The notes: generated from the sequence alone by a model not told the origin. A stretch of 64,000 nucleotides of DNA from Blautia caecimuris (GCF_024622975.1 NZ_JANJZT010000022.1:1-64000); one strand, 5' to 3'. Shown: positions 33,952 to 42,910, numbered from the stretch's first letter. Program-made: numbers and translations.

Positions 33952-35463
33952 TCAGATAGTTCCGTCCCAGGTAGACACTGTTTTGGCTTTTTTCTCCTCT
34001 TCGTCAAACCAACGGGTTGTTACAACCTTGCGTTCCGTATAAAAGCGATATCCGTCTTTGCCAAGAGTATGAAGATCGCCAAAAAATGACTGCTTATGAC
34101 CGTTGAACGGGAACATACCGATTGGAACCGGGATACCAACATTTACGCCTACCATTCCACCGTCTGTATAACGGACAAATTCTCTTGCATAGTGGCCATT
34201 CTGAGTAAAGATCACAGAGCCGTTTGCAAAGGGATTGGCGTTCATTAATGCAAGACCTTCCTCAAAATTCTTCACTCTTTTAATACAGAGAACAGGTCCA
34301 AAAATTTCTCTGTCACCTACTGTCATTCCCGGTTTTACATGATCCAGTATGGTTGGTCCGAGGTAGAATCCGTTTTCAAATCCTTCTACTGTAACATTTC
34401 GGCCGTCCAGTACAATTTCGGCACCCTCTTCAATTCCCTTTTCAATCCACTTCACAACAGACTCTCTGTGTTTTGCATTGACCACAGGACCCAGACCTGT
34501 TGTTTTGTCATAAGCAGGACCCACTTTAAGTTCCTTTGCTTTTTTTACGATCGCTGCTACCAGTTCATCTGCAATACTTTCCTGGACTACTACAACAGGA
34601 AGAGCCATACAGCGCTCTCCTGCACATCCAAAAGAAGCGTTGATAATACCTGCTGCCGTACGCTCTATAGGCGCATCCTCAAGCACGAGCGCATGGTTTT
34701 TTGCCTCGCAAAGTGCCTGTACTCTTTTTCCACTGGCTGCTGCCTGTGAATAAATATGTTTTCCCACTGAAGTAGATCCTACAAAGGTAATTCCCTTAAT
34801 ATCCGGATGACTTAAAAAGATTTCCGCCTCATTTCTGGAACAGGTTACTATATTGATAACACCGTCCGGAAGTCCTGCTTCTTTATAAATATCAGCAATT
34901 CTCATACAGGTCTGTGGAGTAAAAGTTGCAGCCTTAATAACAATCGTATTTCCACAGGCAATACAGATCGGTGTCATCCAGCCCATAGGGATCATTGCCG
35001 GGAAGTTAAACGGAACAATGCCGGCAAACACACCTAACGGTTCTCTGTACGAAACTGTATCAAACCCCTTTGAAGCATCCATAAGGCTTTCTCCCATCAT
35101 AAGGGACGGAGCAGAAATCGCCTGCTCGGTTCCTTCAACAGCTTTCAGTACATCTCCTTCTGCCTCTGACCAGGCTTTTCCGTTTTCCTTTGCCACGGAC
35201 ATTGTAAGTTCTTCCATATGCTCATAGAGAAGTTCTCTTACTCTGTAAAGAATCTGTACCCTTTTTTTCACAGGAGTTGCAGACCAGGAAGGAAATGCTT
35301 TCTTTGCCGAAGCAATGGCCTCCTCCACCTCAGCCGCTGTACAACAGGGAACCTTTGCGATCACCTCTCCGGTACTCGGGTCAAAAGCGTCTGTGTAGTG
35401 CTCTGTAGAGGATTTTTTCCATTCTCCATTCACATAGTAGCCCAGTGTTTTTATTTCACCCAT
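33952..35463 (-). CDS. iolA: methylmalonate/malonate-semialdehyde dehydrogenase, CoA-acylating
   Basis: A 503-residue aldehyde dehydrogenase that converts malonate semialdehyde to acetyl-CoA and CO2, the last step of inositol catabolism. The catalytic Cys lies in SFGCAGERCMALPV and the glycine motif is FVGSTSVGKHIY. The family's NxGxPVPxGMFPF segment near residue 440 is intact. I start at 35463 with AAAGGAG 6 nt upstream. It is the first iol gene, only 25 nt after the last fucosidase gene, which links the two functions in one transcript. Confidence 0.94.
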   Translation of the reverse strand: MGEIKTLGYYVNGEWKKSSTEHYTDAFDPSTGEVIAKVPCCTAAEVEEAIASAKKAFPSWSATPVKKRVQILYRVRELLYEHMEELTMSVAKENGKAWSEAEGDVLKAVEGTEQAISAPSLMMGESLMDASKGFDTVSYREPLGVFAGIVPFNFPAMIPMGWMTPICIACGNTIVIKAATFTPQTCMRIADIYKEAGLPDGVINIVTCSRNEAEIFLSHPDIKGITFVGSTSVGKHIYSQAAASGKRVQALCEAKNHALVLEDAPIERTAAGIINASFGCAGERCMALPVVVVQESIADELVAAIVKKAKELKVGPAYDKTTGLGPVVNAKHRESVVKWIEKGIEEGAEIVLDGRNVTVEGFENGFYLGPTILDHVKPGMTVGDREIFGPVLCIKRVKNFEEGLALMNANPFANGSVIFTQNGHYAREFVRYTDGGMVGVNVGIPVPIGMFPFNGHKQSFFGDLHTLGKDGYRFYTERKVVTTRWFDEEEKKAKTVSTWDGTI

Positions 35464-35488
35464 AACTTTCTCCTTTCTCAACCGCTCT

Positions 35489-36817
35489 TTATTCCTGTCC
35501 TGCTGCTTTAAAACAAAGAGTATACATATCTTTTCTGTAATTCTTTAAATGCAGCCTTGTACCTGATGCCGTTTTTTCAGATTCTGTCTGCAGTTCTTTA
35601 TTAAGTGGGGTCAGTTCTCCAAAGATATTCGGGATGTCAAACTCTTTTGTTCCCTCTTCAAGACCATCCACAAACACATAAAGATCTGATCCTTTTGCAG
35701 TAAAATGTACAGCTGTATCATTATCCATTACAACAGATTCCCTTCTGCTGCATCGCGTACCATAAATTCCCTCTCCGTTAGTCTCAAGCCATTTTCCCAG
35801 AGCCAGAAGACGTTTCTCCTGTTCTTTTGGAATCGTACCGTCTGCTTTTGGCCCTACATTAATCAGAAGATTTCCATTATTGGCAACTGTCCCTACCAGA
35901 AGTGAGATTAAATCCTTTTCTGGTATAATCTGTTCATCGCCTTCATTTTCATTATATCCAAAAGATAATCCCATGCCGCGGCACATTTCCCACTTTTCGC
36001 TTCGATCAACCTTTCCCTGCTTGTATTCCTTTGTGAGGAAATCACGAAAACGACCGTTAAATCTGTCGTTTACAACACCTTCCTCAACTTTATTGTAATA
36101 ATGTGCAAGGAAGTACGGCATCATTTCCTCACTCTGCTTCGGCCATCCGATATCATTCCAGAACACACTGGGTTCATATGTATCTACCAGCTCCATCATC
36201 TGTTTATAAGAATAATCCGCATATTCAAACGTGGGACTGGAGGTTCCAAAAAGATCATCATCTTCAAAAATAGGATCATTGGCATACTGCCAGTCGATCA
36301 GTCCGGAATAATAAAGTCCCATACGGATTCCTTCAGCCCGCACAGCATTGGTTAATTCACCTGTAATATCTCTTTTCGGTCCCATTTTCACACAGTTAAA
36401 ATCTGTGTACTTACTTGGATAAAGGCAGAATCCGTCATGATGCTTTGTTGTCAGGACTACATACTGCGCTCCGGACTTTTTAAACAGCTTCGCCCACTTG
36501 TCAGGATCCCAGTTTTCCGCCTTCCACATAGGTGCGAAATCTTCATATTTAAAGTCTCTGCCATACTTTTCCACATGATGATCATAGGTATGCCCTTTTC
36601 CGATATTCAGTGAATTATAATACCATTCTGCATAAGGATTATCCAAAAACCATTCCTTTGAATCCACCTCGCCCAGTTCCCAGGTATGGGGGGCATATGC
36701 AGGAACCGAATAAAGTCCCCAGTGAATAAAAATTCCAAATTTACAGTCATCATACCATTCCGGAACCTGATGTGTTTTTATAGATTCCCAGTTTCCAATA
36801 AATCTTTTTTTGCTCAT
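35489..36817 (-). CDS. GH29 alpha-L-fucosidase, first copy in the array (nearest iolA)
   Basis: A 442-residue glycoside hydrolase of family GH29. Core motifs are KFGIFIHWGLYSVPAYAP near the N-terminus, YVVLTTKHHDGFCLYPSKYTDFN, and the nucleophile region VFWNDIGWP (Asp), which matches the Thermotoga-type GH29-A pattern. The tail is a beta-sandwich-like domain (about 340-442). There is no signal peptide, so it acts in the cytoplasm. AAAGGAGG lies 5 nt from the ATG at 36817. It lies between iolA and the second fucosidase gene. Confidence 0.92.
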   Translation of the reverse strand: MSKKRFIGNWESIKTHQVPEWYDDCKFGIFIHWGLYSVPAYAPHTWELGEVDSKEWFLDNPYAEWYYNSLNIGKGHTYDHHVEKYGRDFKYEDFAPMWKAENWDPDKWAKLFKKSGAQYVVLTTKHHDGFCLYPSKYTDFNCVKMGPKRDITGELTNAVRAEGIRMGLYYSGLIDWQYANDPIFEDDDLFGTSSPTFEYADYSYKQMMELVDTYEPSVFWNDIGWPKQSEEMMPYFLAHYYNKVEEGVVNDRFNGRFRDFLTKEYKQGKVDRSEKWEMCRGMGLSFGYNENEGDEQIIPEKDLISLLVGTVANNGNLLINVGPKADGTIPKEQEKRLLALGKWLETNGEGIYGTRCSRRESVVMDNDTAVHFTAKGSDLYVFVDGLEEGTKEFDIPNIFGELTPLNKELQTESEKTASGTRLHLKNYRKDMYTLCFKAAGQE

Positions 36818-36858
36818 GCCAGCCTCCTTTCTGCCGTTTTTACAGGCATCCCGCACAT

Positions 36859-38322
36859 TTAGTCAATGGTTATTTTTAATACAACAGGCATATCTCCCGG
36901 TTCGATCACTTTTCCGCAAAAAATCTTCAGAGTCTCTGTCCGGTCAAAGGTCGGATGCAGTTCTGTTCCCAGAAGTTCAATATCCCTTATAGATGATTTT
37001 AAAAGCTTCATATCATTTCCGAGAGATTTTATATGAATTTCTCCGTCCTCCGGCCAGTGCAGCACAATAGCATAAATATGATTCCCCTTACTTGTAAAAC
37101 GGATATCCTCCGAGGTAAACTTCTTCTCATAAGTATCTGTAAAATGTCCCTCCGGAACTACGGTAGGTCCTTCACCAAAAACCTTCCAGTATTTTGTTCC
37201 GTAAATAGCCTCTCCGTTCACCTTCATCCATTTTCCGATCTCCCGGAGGATATGGGTATCTTCATCAGGAATAGTTCCATCAGATTTCGGACCGATATTC
37301 AAAAGTAATGCGCCGTTTTTGCTGACTACATCGACCAGATCAAGAACGATATCCGATGGCTTTTTGTAATCATTTCCTTCTGTATAACCCCAGGAATTTC
37401 TTGCAACAGACGTATCATTCTGCCAGAGATCCGGAGTAATATGGTCAAGCTGTCCTCTTTCCAGATCCTTTACCGCACTTCCGTGAACATACGCATCAAA
37501 TTTCGCGTCAATAGCAACCTGAACGCCCCATTCCTCTGCACGATTGTAATAATAAGCTGCAAACCTTTTAAGATACGGCTTCCATGCATACTGCTGGATC
37601 CACCAGTCAAAAAAGATTAATTTCGGACGATACCTATCTACCAGTTCACAGGTATGGACAAGCCAGGTTTCCATATGTTCTTCTGAGGGCGGATTATCAT
37701 AAATATTTGTATGATCTCTGGTTATTCCGGCTGCTGCTCCATAAAGTGCAGCATACTCCGGATTATTCACATCTGCTTCCGGTATCTCGCGCGCACCATT
37801 AAAGAACCAGTAATTTTCCGCACGGTGGGTAGATGCACCCAAGACCATATTTCTTCCTTCAATCTCAGTCTTAAGTTCACCCAGGACATCTCGTTTTGGT
37901 CCCATTTGCGCCGAATTCCAGCATCCCAGCTCGCTGGCATACATTTTAAATCCGTCATGATGCTCTGCTACCGGAACTACAAACTGAGCTCCGGCTTCCT
38001 GAAACAATTCTGCCCACTGAGAAGGATCAAACTTTTCAGCCTTAAACATGGGAATAAAATCTTTATATCCGAATTTATCCAATGTGCCATATTTTTTTAC
38101 ATGGTGAAGATTTTCAGCCGTTCCTTTTTTATACATATTCCTTGGATACCATTCATTTCCAAATGCAGGAACACTGTATACGCCCCAGTGGATAAAAATT
38201 CCAAACTTTCCTTTTTCATACCATACCGGTGTCGGATGCTCACACAGAGAATCCCATGTATCTGTGTACGGTCCCCGTGAATTCACTTCGTCAATTTTTT
38301 TAAGATATTCTTTTTTATCCAT
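36859..38322 (-). CDS. GH29 alpha-L-fucosidase, second copy
   Basis: A 487-residue GH29 enzyme with KFGIFIHWGVYSVPAFG, FVVPVAEHHDGFKMY and a likely nucleophile in LIFFDWWIQQ. The LLLNIGPKSDGTIP motif shared by the family is present. It is clearly diverged from its neighbours (different lengths and nucleophile contexts), so linkage preference probably differs. It lacks a signal peptide. It lies 5 nt after the third fucosidase gene, so the array is tightly coupled. Confidence 0.9.
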   Translation of the reverse strand: MDKKEYLKKIDEVNSRGPYTDTWDSLCEHPTPVWYEKGKFGIFIHWGVYSVPAFGNEWYPRNMYKKGTAENLHHVKKYGTLDKFGYKDFIPMFKAEKFDPSQWAELFQEAGAQFVVPVAEHHDGFKMYASELGCWNSAQMGPKRDVLGELKTEIEGRNMVLGASTHRAENYWFFNGAREIPEADVNNPEYAALYGAAAGITRDHTNIYDNPPSEEHMETWLVHTCELVDRYRPKLIFFDWWIQQYAWKPYLKRFAAYYYNRAEEWGVQVAIDAKFDAYVHGSAVKDLERGQLDHITPDLWQNDTSVARNSWGYTEGNDYKKPSDIVLDLVDVVSKNGALLLNIGPKSDGTIPDEDTHILREIGKWMKVNGEAIYGTKYWKVFGEGPTVVPEGHFTDTYEKKFTSEDIRFTSKGNHIYAIVLHWPEDGEIHIKSLGNDMKLLKSSIRDIELLGTELHPTFDRTETLKIFCGKVIEPGDMPVVLKITID

Positions 38323-38327
38323 ACGGT

Positions 38328-39575
38328 TTACCCCTTAATTGCTTCGAATATCGGCTCTTCTTCTATAAGTTCAAGACACACGCAGAAATTCTTCTGGGAA
38401 CGAAGCTTCTCTGGAAGTTCTACTTCAATCATACCATCGCCTTCACAGCATTTCAGCGTACTGTATTCCAACTGTTCTCCTGTACTTAACACATAAGCGC
38501 CTTTTAATTCGTTTCCAATATTAAGAAGCTCTATACGGGTTCTTGGAGAAAGTACATGTACATAAAGTTTGTGTGCTCTTCCTGTAAGTTCAATTCCCGG
38601 AATTTCATATGCATAAACTCCCAGAGGTCTTGTTCCAAATATAGCCTCACTGTTCTCAGTAACATATTTTCCTACTTCATCAAGAACCTCCACACATTTT
38701 TCCGGAACAGTTCCTTCTGCCGTAGGTCCAACATTCAGAAGATAATTTCCACCTCGACTTACAATCTTCAACAGACGACTGATAATATCATCCTGTTTTT
38801 TCCAGTTTGTATCAAATTTATTGAATCCCCAGGTATCATTTACAGTAGCCGGTATCTCCCAGTCCCCTTCATAGGGAAGTCTTGGAATAAAATTATCGCC
38901 GGTTGTCATATAGTCGCCCATATGATTTCCTGTACGTCCGCTTAAAAGGCAATTTGGCTGAATAGATTTTACAAGATCGATCAGTTCCTGCGTCTGTGCA
39001 ACGGTGATCCCCATCGGAGTATCAAACCAAATCAGGCAAATATCTCCATAATTTTCCAGAAGTTCCTTTATCTGAGGTTTACATTTTTCATCCAGATATT
39101 TCTGGAAATCTTTTCCTGAATTATCCTTTCTGTGCATATATCCGTTGGGATCATCCCAGTCCTGTGCCTGAGAATAATAAAATCCCATTTTCACATCGTA
39201 TTTCTCGCATGCAAGCTGAAGTTCCTTCAGAATATCTTTTCCATACGGAGTTGCTTTTACCACATTAAAATCACTGACTTTGGAATCATACATGGCAAAA
39301 CCTTCATGATGCTTTGCAGTAAGAACGATATATTTCATACCCCACTGCTCTTTTGCACGTTTTACAAAATCATCTGCATTAAAGCCTGTGGGATTAAACT
39401 GTTCTGCAAGCTTTCTGTATTCCTCTACGGGAATATTCAGATCATTTTCAATCCACTCTGCAATCCTGTCAGTTTTGATCCCTTTGTACTCTCCGGCCAG
39501 AATACTGTAAAGTCCCCAGTGGATAAACAGTCCATATTTCGCATCCTTGAACCATTTTTGTTTTGTATCTTTCAT
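38328..39575 (-). CDS. GH29 alpha-L-fucosidase, third copy
   Basis: A 415-residue GH29 enzyme with KYGLFIHWGLYSILAGEYKG, YIVLTAKHHEGFAMYDSKVSDFN and a nucleophile candidate in CLIWFDTPMG, which resembles the GH29-B pattern rather than the GH29-A pattern of the first copy. NYLLNVGPTAEGTVP is conserved. I start at 39575 (GGAGGG upstream); the longer frame lacks a site. There is no signal peptide. It is the first hydrolase after the transporter genes. Confidence 0.91.
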   Translation of the reverse strand: MKDTKQKWFKDAKYGLFIHWGLYSILAGEYKGIKTDRIAEWIENDLNIPVEEYRKLAEQFNPTGFNADDFVKRAKEQWGMKYIVLTAKHHEGFAMYDSKVSDFNVVKATPYGKDILKELQLACEKYDVKMGFYYSQAQDWDDPNGYMHRKDNSGKDFQKYLDEKCKPQIKELLENYGDICLIWFDTPMGITVAQTQELIDLVKSIQPNCLLSGRTGNHMGDYMTTGDNFIPRLPYEGDWEIPATVNDTWGFNKFDTNWKKQDDIISRLLKIVSRGGNYLLNVGPTAEGTVPEKCVEVLDEVGKYVTENSEAIFGTRPLGVYAYEIPGIELTGRAHKLYVHVLSPRTRIELLNIGNELKGAYVLSTGEQLEYSTLKCCEGDGMIEVELPEKLRSQKNFCVCLELIEEEPIFEAIKG

Positions 39576-39624
39576 AATCGAAACCCTCCATATATAGCAC
39601 AAAATATAGCACAAATAATATGTA

Positions 39625-40464
39625 TCAACCTTTTACAGCGCCTGCGAGCATACCTGCCTCCACCTTCTCATGAAGAAACAGATAAATGATCAGCATTGGT
39701 ATCATGGACATAATGACAAACGCAAACTGCGGACCATAATCAGTTGTAAAGTTTGCTGTAAAATTCAGCATTGCTCTTGAAATCGTATACTTATTACTGT
39801 CCGTAATCAGAATCAGTGAAAATATCAGTTCACTGTAACCATAAATAAATACAAGTATTGCTTCTGTTGCAATGATTGGCTTACAGATTGGCGTAATGAT
39901 CATTGTAAGAAGCTTCAAATCTCCACAGCCGTCAATTTTTGCCGCCTCATCCAGCCCTCTGTCCAACCCTCGGATATATCCGGTAAACAAAAAGATTGCC
40001 TGAGACAGATTAAAAGCTGTATAGATCAGTATCAGGAAAGTATAGCTGTTCTTCGTTCCAAGCGCGCTGGAAATTTTTGATACAGAAACCAGAGTACAAT
40101 GTACAGGAACCATAACCCCTGCCATAAATAAAAAGTAAGCTGCTTTCAGATATCCAAAACTTTTTCTTGCAATCACATATGCAGCCGGCATCGCAATAAC
40201 AACCGTTACAATCAGTGTAACAATAGCTACAAACAGTGAATTCCCAATAGATCTTAATGCATTGGCAATTCTGATCGCATCCGGATAATTCTGAAAATGC
40301 AGTTCCTTTGGTATGGAAAACATTCCCAGAAGAATTTCGTCATTTGTTTTTAATGAAGAAATAAAGGTTACGATCAATGGAAAAAAGGTTACAACCGCCA
40401 TAAAAACAGCAATAAAATATTGCGCAAAAGTCTTTATTCTTTTTGAAGTTCTGTAGTTTTTCAT
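39625..40464 (-). CDS. carbohydrate ABC transporter permease, MalG/LacG type
   Basis: A 279-residue inner-membrane permease with six predicted helices. The cytoplasmic EAA loop is present (EAAKIDGCGDLKLLTMIITPICKP, about residues 172-195) and should dock to the shared ATPase. No ATP-binding subunit is encoded here, as usual in this family, where a general MsmK-like ATPase serves several importers. The substrate is inferred from the following fucosidases. Confidence 0.92.
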   Translation of the reverse strand: MKNYRTSKRIKTFAQYFIAVFMAVVTFFPLIVTFISSLKTNDEILLGMFSIPKELHFQNYPDAIRIANALRSIGNSLFVAIVTLIVTVVIAMPAAYVIARKSFGYLKAAYFLFMAGVMVPVHCTLVSVSKISSALGTKNSYTFLILIYTAFNLSQAIFLFTGYIRGLDRGLDEAAKIDGCGDLKLLTMIITPICKPIIATEAILVFIYGYSELIFSLILITDSNKYTISRAMLNFTANFTTDYGPQFAFVIMSMIPMLIIYLFLHEKVEAGMLAGAVKG

Positions 40465-40505
40465 TATGTTCTCCTTTCTTCAAGGACCGGTTATCCTGCC
40501 AGTTA

Positions 40506-41405
40506 TCAGTCTCTCTCTTTAAATATCACGTTGTTCAGCAATACCGACAATCCAAGTCCCATTACCAGAAGAATAATACTGATCGCTCCACTTCGCCCCA
40601 TGAGCTTATACTGGAAGCCCTGCGTATAAAGAAGAACAGCTGGTGTGGCACTGGAATCCATAGGACCTCCGCCAGTCATTGCCCACACAAGATCAAAAGC
40701 CTTCAGACATCCGGTAACACAGATAACTGAGAATACCATAAACATGTTTTTACAGAGCGGAACTGTAATATAAATAATCTTTTTTAAACCAGTACATCCA
40801 TCCAACAAAGCTGCATCATGAATTTCATCCGGTATCGCAACAATACCAGCCGCAAAAATAAGCATATTATATCCCGCATACATCCACTCATTTACCAGAA
40901 CAATACACCATATATTGACAGTAGGTGTTGCCAGCCAGTTTATAATATGTTCTTCCAGTCCTATTGCTCTTAAAAACTGTGCAAGAACGCCAAAATTAGC
41001 ATTTAATATAAATGTCCACATAAGTCCTACAGCCGTTGTTCCCAACATGACCGGCATTAAATAAGATGTCTTAAAAAACTTGATTCCTTTCAGCTTGGAT
41101 GTTACAAGAAGTGCCATACCAAAAGCAATAGGCATCAGGATGCAGAAACCGCCAATCATAAAATACAGCGCATTCAGCATACTTTTCCAGAATTTGTCAC
41201 TTGTAAGAACTTTAATATAATTTTCCAACCCCACCCATGTTACCGGCGCTCCGCCAATACCATTCCAATTATTCAAAGACAGCCATGCTGTATTTATAAC
41301 AGGATAAATAACAAAGACAACTGTCAGTACAACACCCGGAAGAATAAAAAGAATAGATTTCAGATAGGACTTTCTGTAATTTTTTGATTTTAGAAACATA
41401 ATCAT
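40506..41405 (-). CDS. carbohydrate ABC transporter permease, MalF/LacF type
   Basis: This 299-residue permease partners the MalG-type protein. It has six membrane helices and the EAA-like loop HDAALLDGCTGLKKIIYITVPLCK near 205-230. It lies between the binding protein and the second permease. A partial terminator upstream (41418-41460) probably lowers its expression relative to the binding protein. Confidence 0.92.
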   Translation of the reverse strand: MIMFLKSKNYRKSYLKSILFILPGVVLTVVFVIYPVINTAWLSLNNWNGIGGAPVTWVGLENYIKVLTSDKFWKSMLNALYFMIGGFCILMPIAFGMALLVTSKLKGIKFFKTSYLMPVMLGTTAVGLMWTFILNANFGVLAQFLRAIGLEEHIINWLATPTVNIWCIVLVNEWMYAGYNMLIFAAGIVAIPDEIHDAALLDGCTGLKKIIYITVPLCKNMFMVFSVICVTGCLKAFDLVWAMTGGGPMDSSATPAVLLYTQGFQYKLMGRSGAISIILLVMGLGLSVLLNNVIFKERD

Positions 41406-41417
41406 CCCTCCAATTAT

Positions 41418-41460
41418 AAAAGGCGGATATCACCGAACACTTTCGCTGGTGACACCCGCC
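41418..41460 (-). terminator. intra-operon attenuator between binding protein and permease genes
   Basis: GGCGGGTGTCACC pairs with GGTGATATCCGCC (two mismatches) and is followed by TTTTATAATT on the minus strand. Such partial terminators after binding-protein genes raise the ratio of binding protein to permease. Confidence 0.65.
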
Positions 41461-41500
41461 CTGCATTATGTATTCAATGCATTACCTGTACTTATTTTAT

Positions 41501-42829
41501 TTATTCATACTCTGCAATCAGATCTGTAATCGTCTTTCCTACATCATCAACTGATGAGCCCATTGCAATTCCCTGAAGTGCCTGACGAACAGTATTAATC
41601 ATATGTGTTGCCATATCATAATTTTCAATATCGCCGCGCACTTCTTCTGTTTCTGCAATAATAGCACTTGCCTCCTTGCTCAGATAGTTTCCTGCATCCG
41701 TTGTAATTTCTACACAAAGCGGAGATGGATAACCTTCTGCAAAGGTGTTGACAACTTCTTCACTTGTCATATATTTAAGGAAAAGAACGGATGCTGCAAC
41801 TTCCTCCGGATCACCAGTATCTACTACATAATAGGCCTCATTTCCACCGCCCATATCCTGAAACTCAAATTCCTCATTTACATACGGAAATCGCATGGCA
41901 TGAATTTTTTCGTTGTCATAAATTTCCACGCCGGTTTTATCTTCTGCACAATACCAGGTTCCCATAAACAGGAAAGCTGATTTTCCTGTATTAAAAAGAG
42001 ACCTTTCCTGCCCATCGTCAATACCCAGAAGGTTTGTGCCAAGATATCCCTTGTCAGCAGCATCTTTAATCATCTGATAAATTTCCTTCTGTTCCTCTCC
42101 ATCATAAGCAACTTCTCTTGTTCCAAGCTTTTCTGCCATATCACATCCATATGTTTTATAGTTTAACGCTGAATGAAGATGTCCAAAACGGTAATCATCT
42201 TTCTCTCCCATTTCAAAAGGCTGTACGCCATTAGATTTCAGCTTTTCGCAGGCTGCCATAAGATCATCCCAGCTCTTAATAGATGCCGGATCTATACCAT
42301 TTTCATTCAGAATATCTTCATTATAGAAAAGCATTACCTGATATGCAGTAAAAGGAATTCCATAACTCCCTTCATATCCATATGTACTGAAATCTGTAAG
42401 ACTCTCACCCATAGCGTTAAATCTTTCTTTCCATTCCGGATACTGTTCATAATAAGGTGTCATATCAACAATCAAATCCTGCTCAATATATCCAGCTGTA
42501 CGAGAACCGCCATATTCCTGAATAATATTTGGCATGGAGCTTTCATCAGACATAAGAACAGACTCTGAATTCAGCCATTCGGACTCAGTAGGAATGTTAA
42601 TACATTCAACAGTAATCCCAGGATATTTTTCCATAAAACCATCCACAATATCCTGATAGAGAGGACCTGAGATATCCGCTTCATCCCATCTGGTATGAAG
42701 AGTAATCGTAACATCCTTAAATTCATGATTCTCCACATCGTAATCCACAGTCTCATCTGCAAATACTACGCTTCCAGTAGATGTTACCATTGCAAGGGCT
42801 GTCATGGCAGCAATCATTTTTTTCTTCAT
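41501..42829 (-). CDS. extracellular sugar-binding protein of ABC transporter (family 1 type)
   Basis: A 442-residue solute-binding protein. The N-terminus is a signal peptide (MKKK, hydrophobic 5-20) with a likely signal peptidase I site after VFA (residue 24). Unusually for a Gram-positive binding protein, no lipobox cysteine is present, so membrane anchoring is unclear. The mature part has the pattern of maltose-type binding proteins (GSRTAGYIEQDLIVDMTPYYEQ). It is the first gene of the fucosidase/inositol operon and defines its specificity, which the sequence alone does not reveal. Confidence 0.9.
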   Translation of the reverse strand: MKKKMIAAMTALAMVTSTGSVVFADETVDYDVENHEFKDVTITLHTRWDEADISGPLYQDIVDGFMEKYPGITVECINIPTESEWLNSESVLMSDESSMPNIIQEYGGSRTAGYIEQDLIVDMTPYYEQYPEWKERFNAMGESLTDFSTYGYEGSYGIPFTAYQVMLFYNEDILNENGIDPASIKSWDDLMAACEKLKSNGVQPFEMGEKDDYRFGHLHSALNYKTYGCDMAEKLGTREVAYDGEEQKEIYQMIKDAADKGYLGTNLLGIDDGQERSLFNTGKSAFLFMGTWYCAEDKTGVEIYDNEKIHAMRFPYVNEEFEFQDMGGGNEAYYVVDTGDPEEVAASVLFLKYMTSEEVVNTFAEGYPSPLCVEITTDAGNYLSKEASAIIAETEEVRGDIENYDMATHMINTVRQALQGIAMGSSVDDVGKTITDLIAEYE

Positions 42830-42854
42830 TTTGTTTTCTCCTTTCGCTTTAATT

Positions 42855-42867
42855 AAACGTTTCGTTT
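42855..42867. promoter_or_regulatory. LacI-type operator (inferred)
   Basis: AAACG-TTT-CGTTT is a palindrome with a 3-nt centre, just downstream of the binding-protein promoter. Such A/T-flanked CG-centred palindromes are typical of LacI-family sites. The regulator encoded at 43128 is the likely binder. Confidence 0.55.
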
Positions 42868-42880
42868 TATTTGTGTTTTT

Positions 42881-42910
42881 ATTTTACCCCCCCCCTATCA
42901 TTTTTGTCAA
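42881..42910 (-). promoter_or_regulatory. promoter of the fucosidase/inositol operon with homopolymeric spacer
   Basis: On the minus strand TTGACA (42905-42910) and TAAAAT (42881-42886) are separated by 18 nt, of which nine are a continuous G run (C on the plus strand, 42887-42895). Loss of one G would give the optimal 17-nt spacer. The structure matches known phase-variable promoters. Confidence 0.75.

Noticed and set aside
35489-39575. Recent tandem duplication of fucosidase genes
   Set aside because: The three proteins differ in length, tail and nucleophile context, and share only family motifs.
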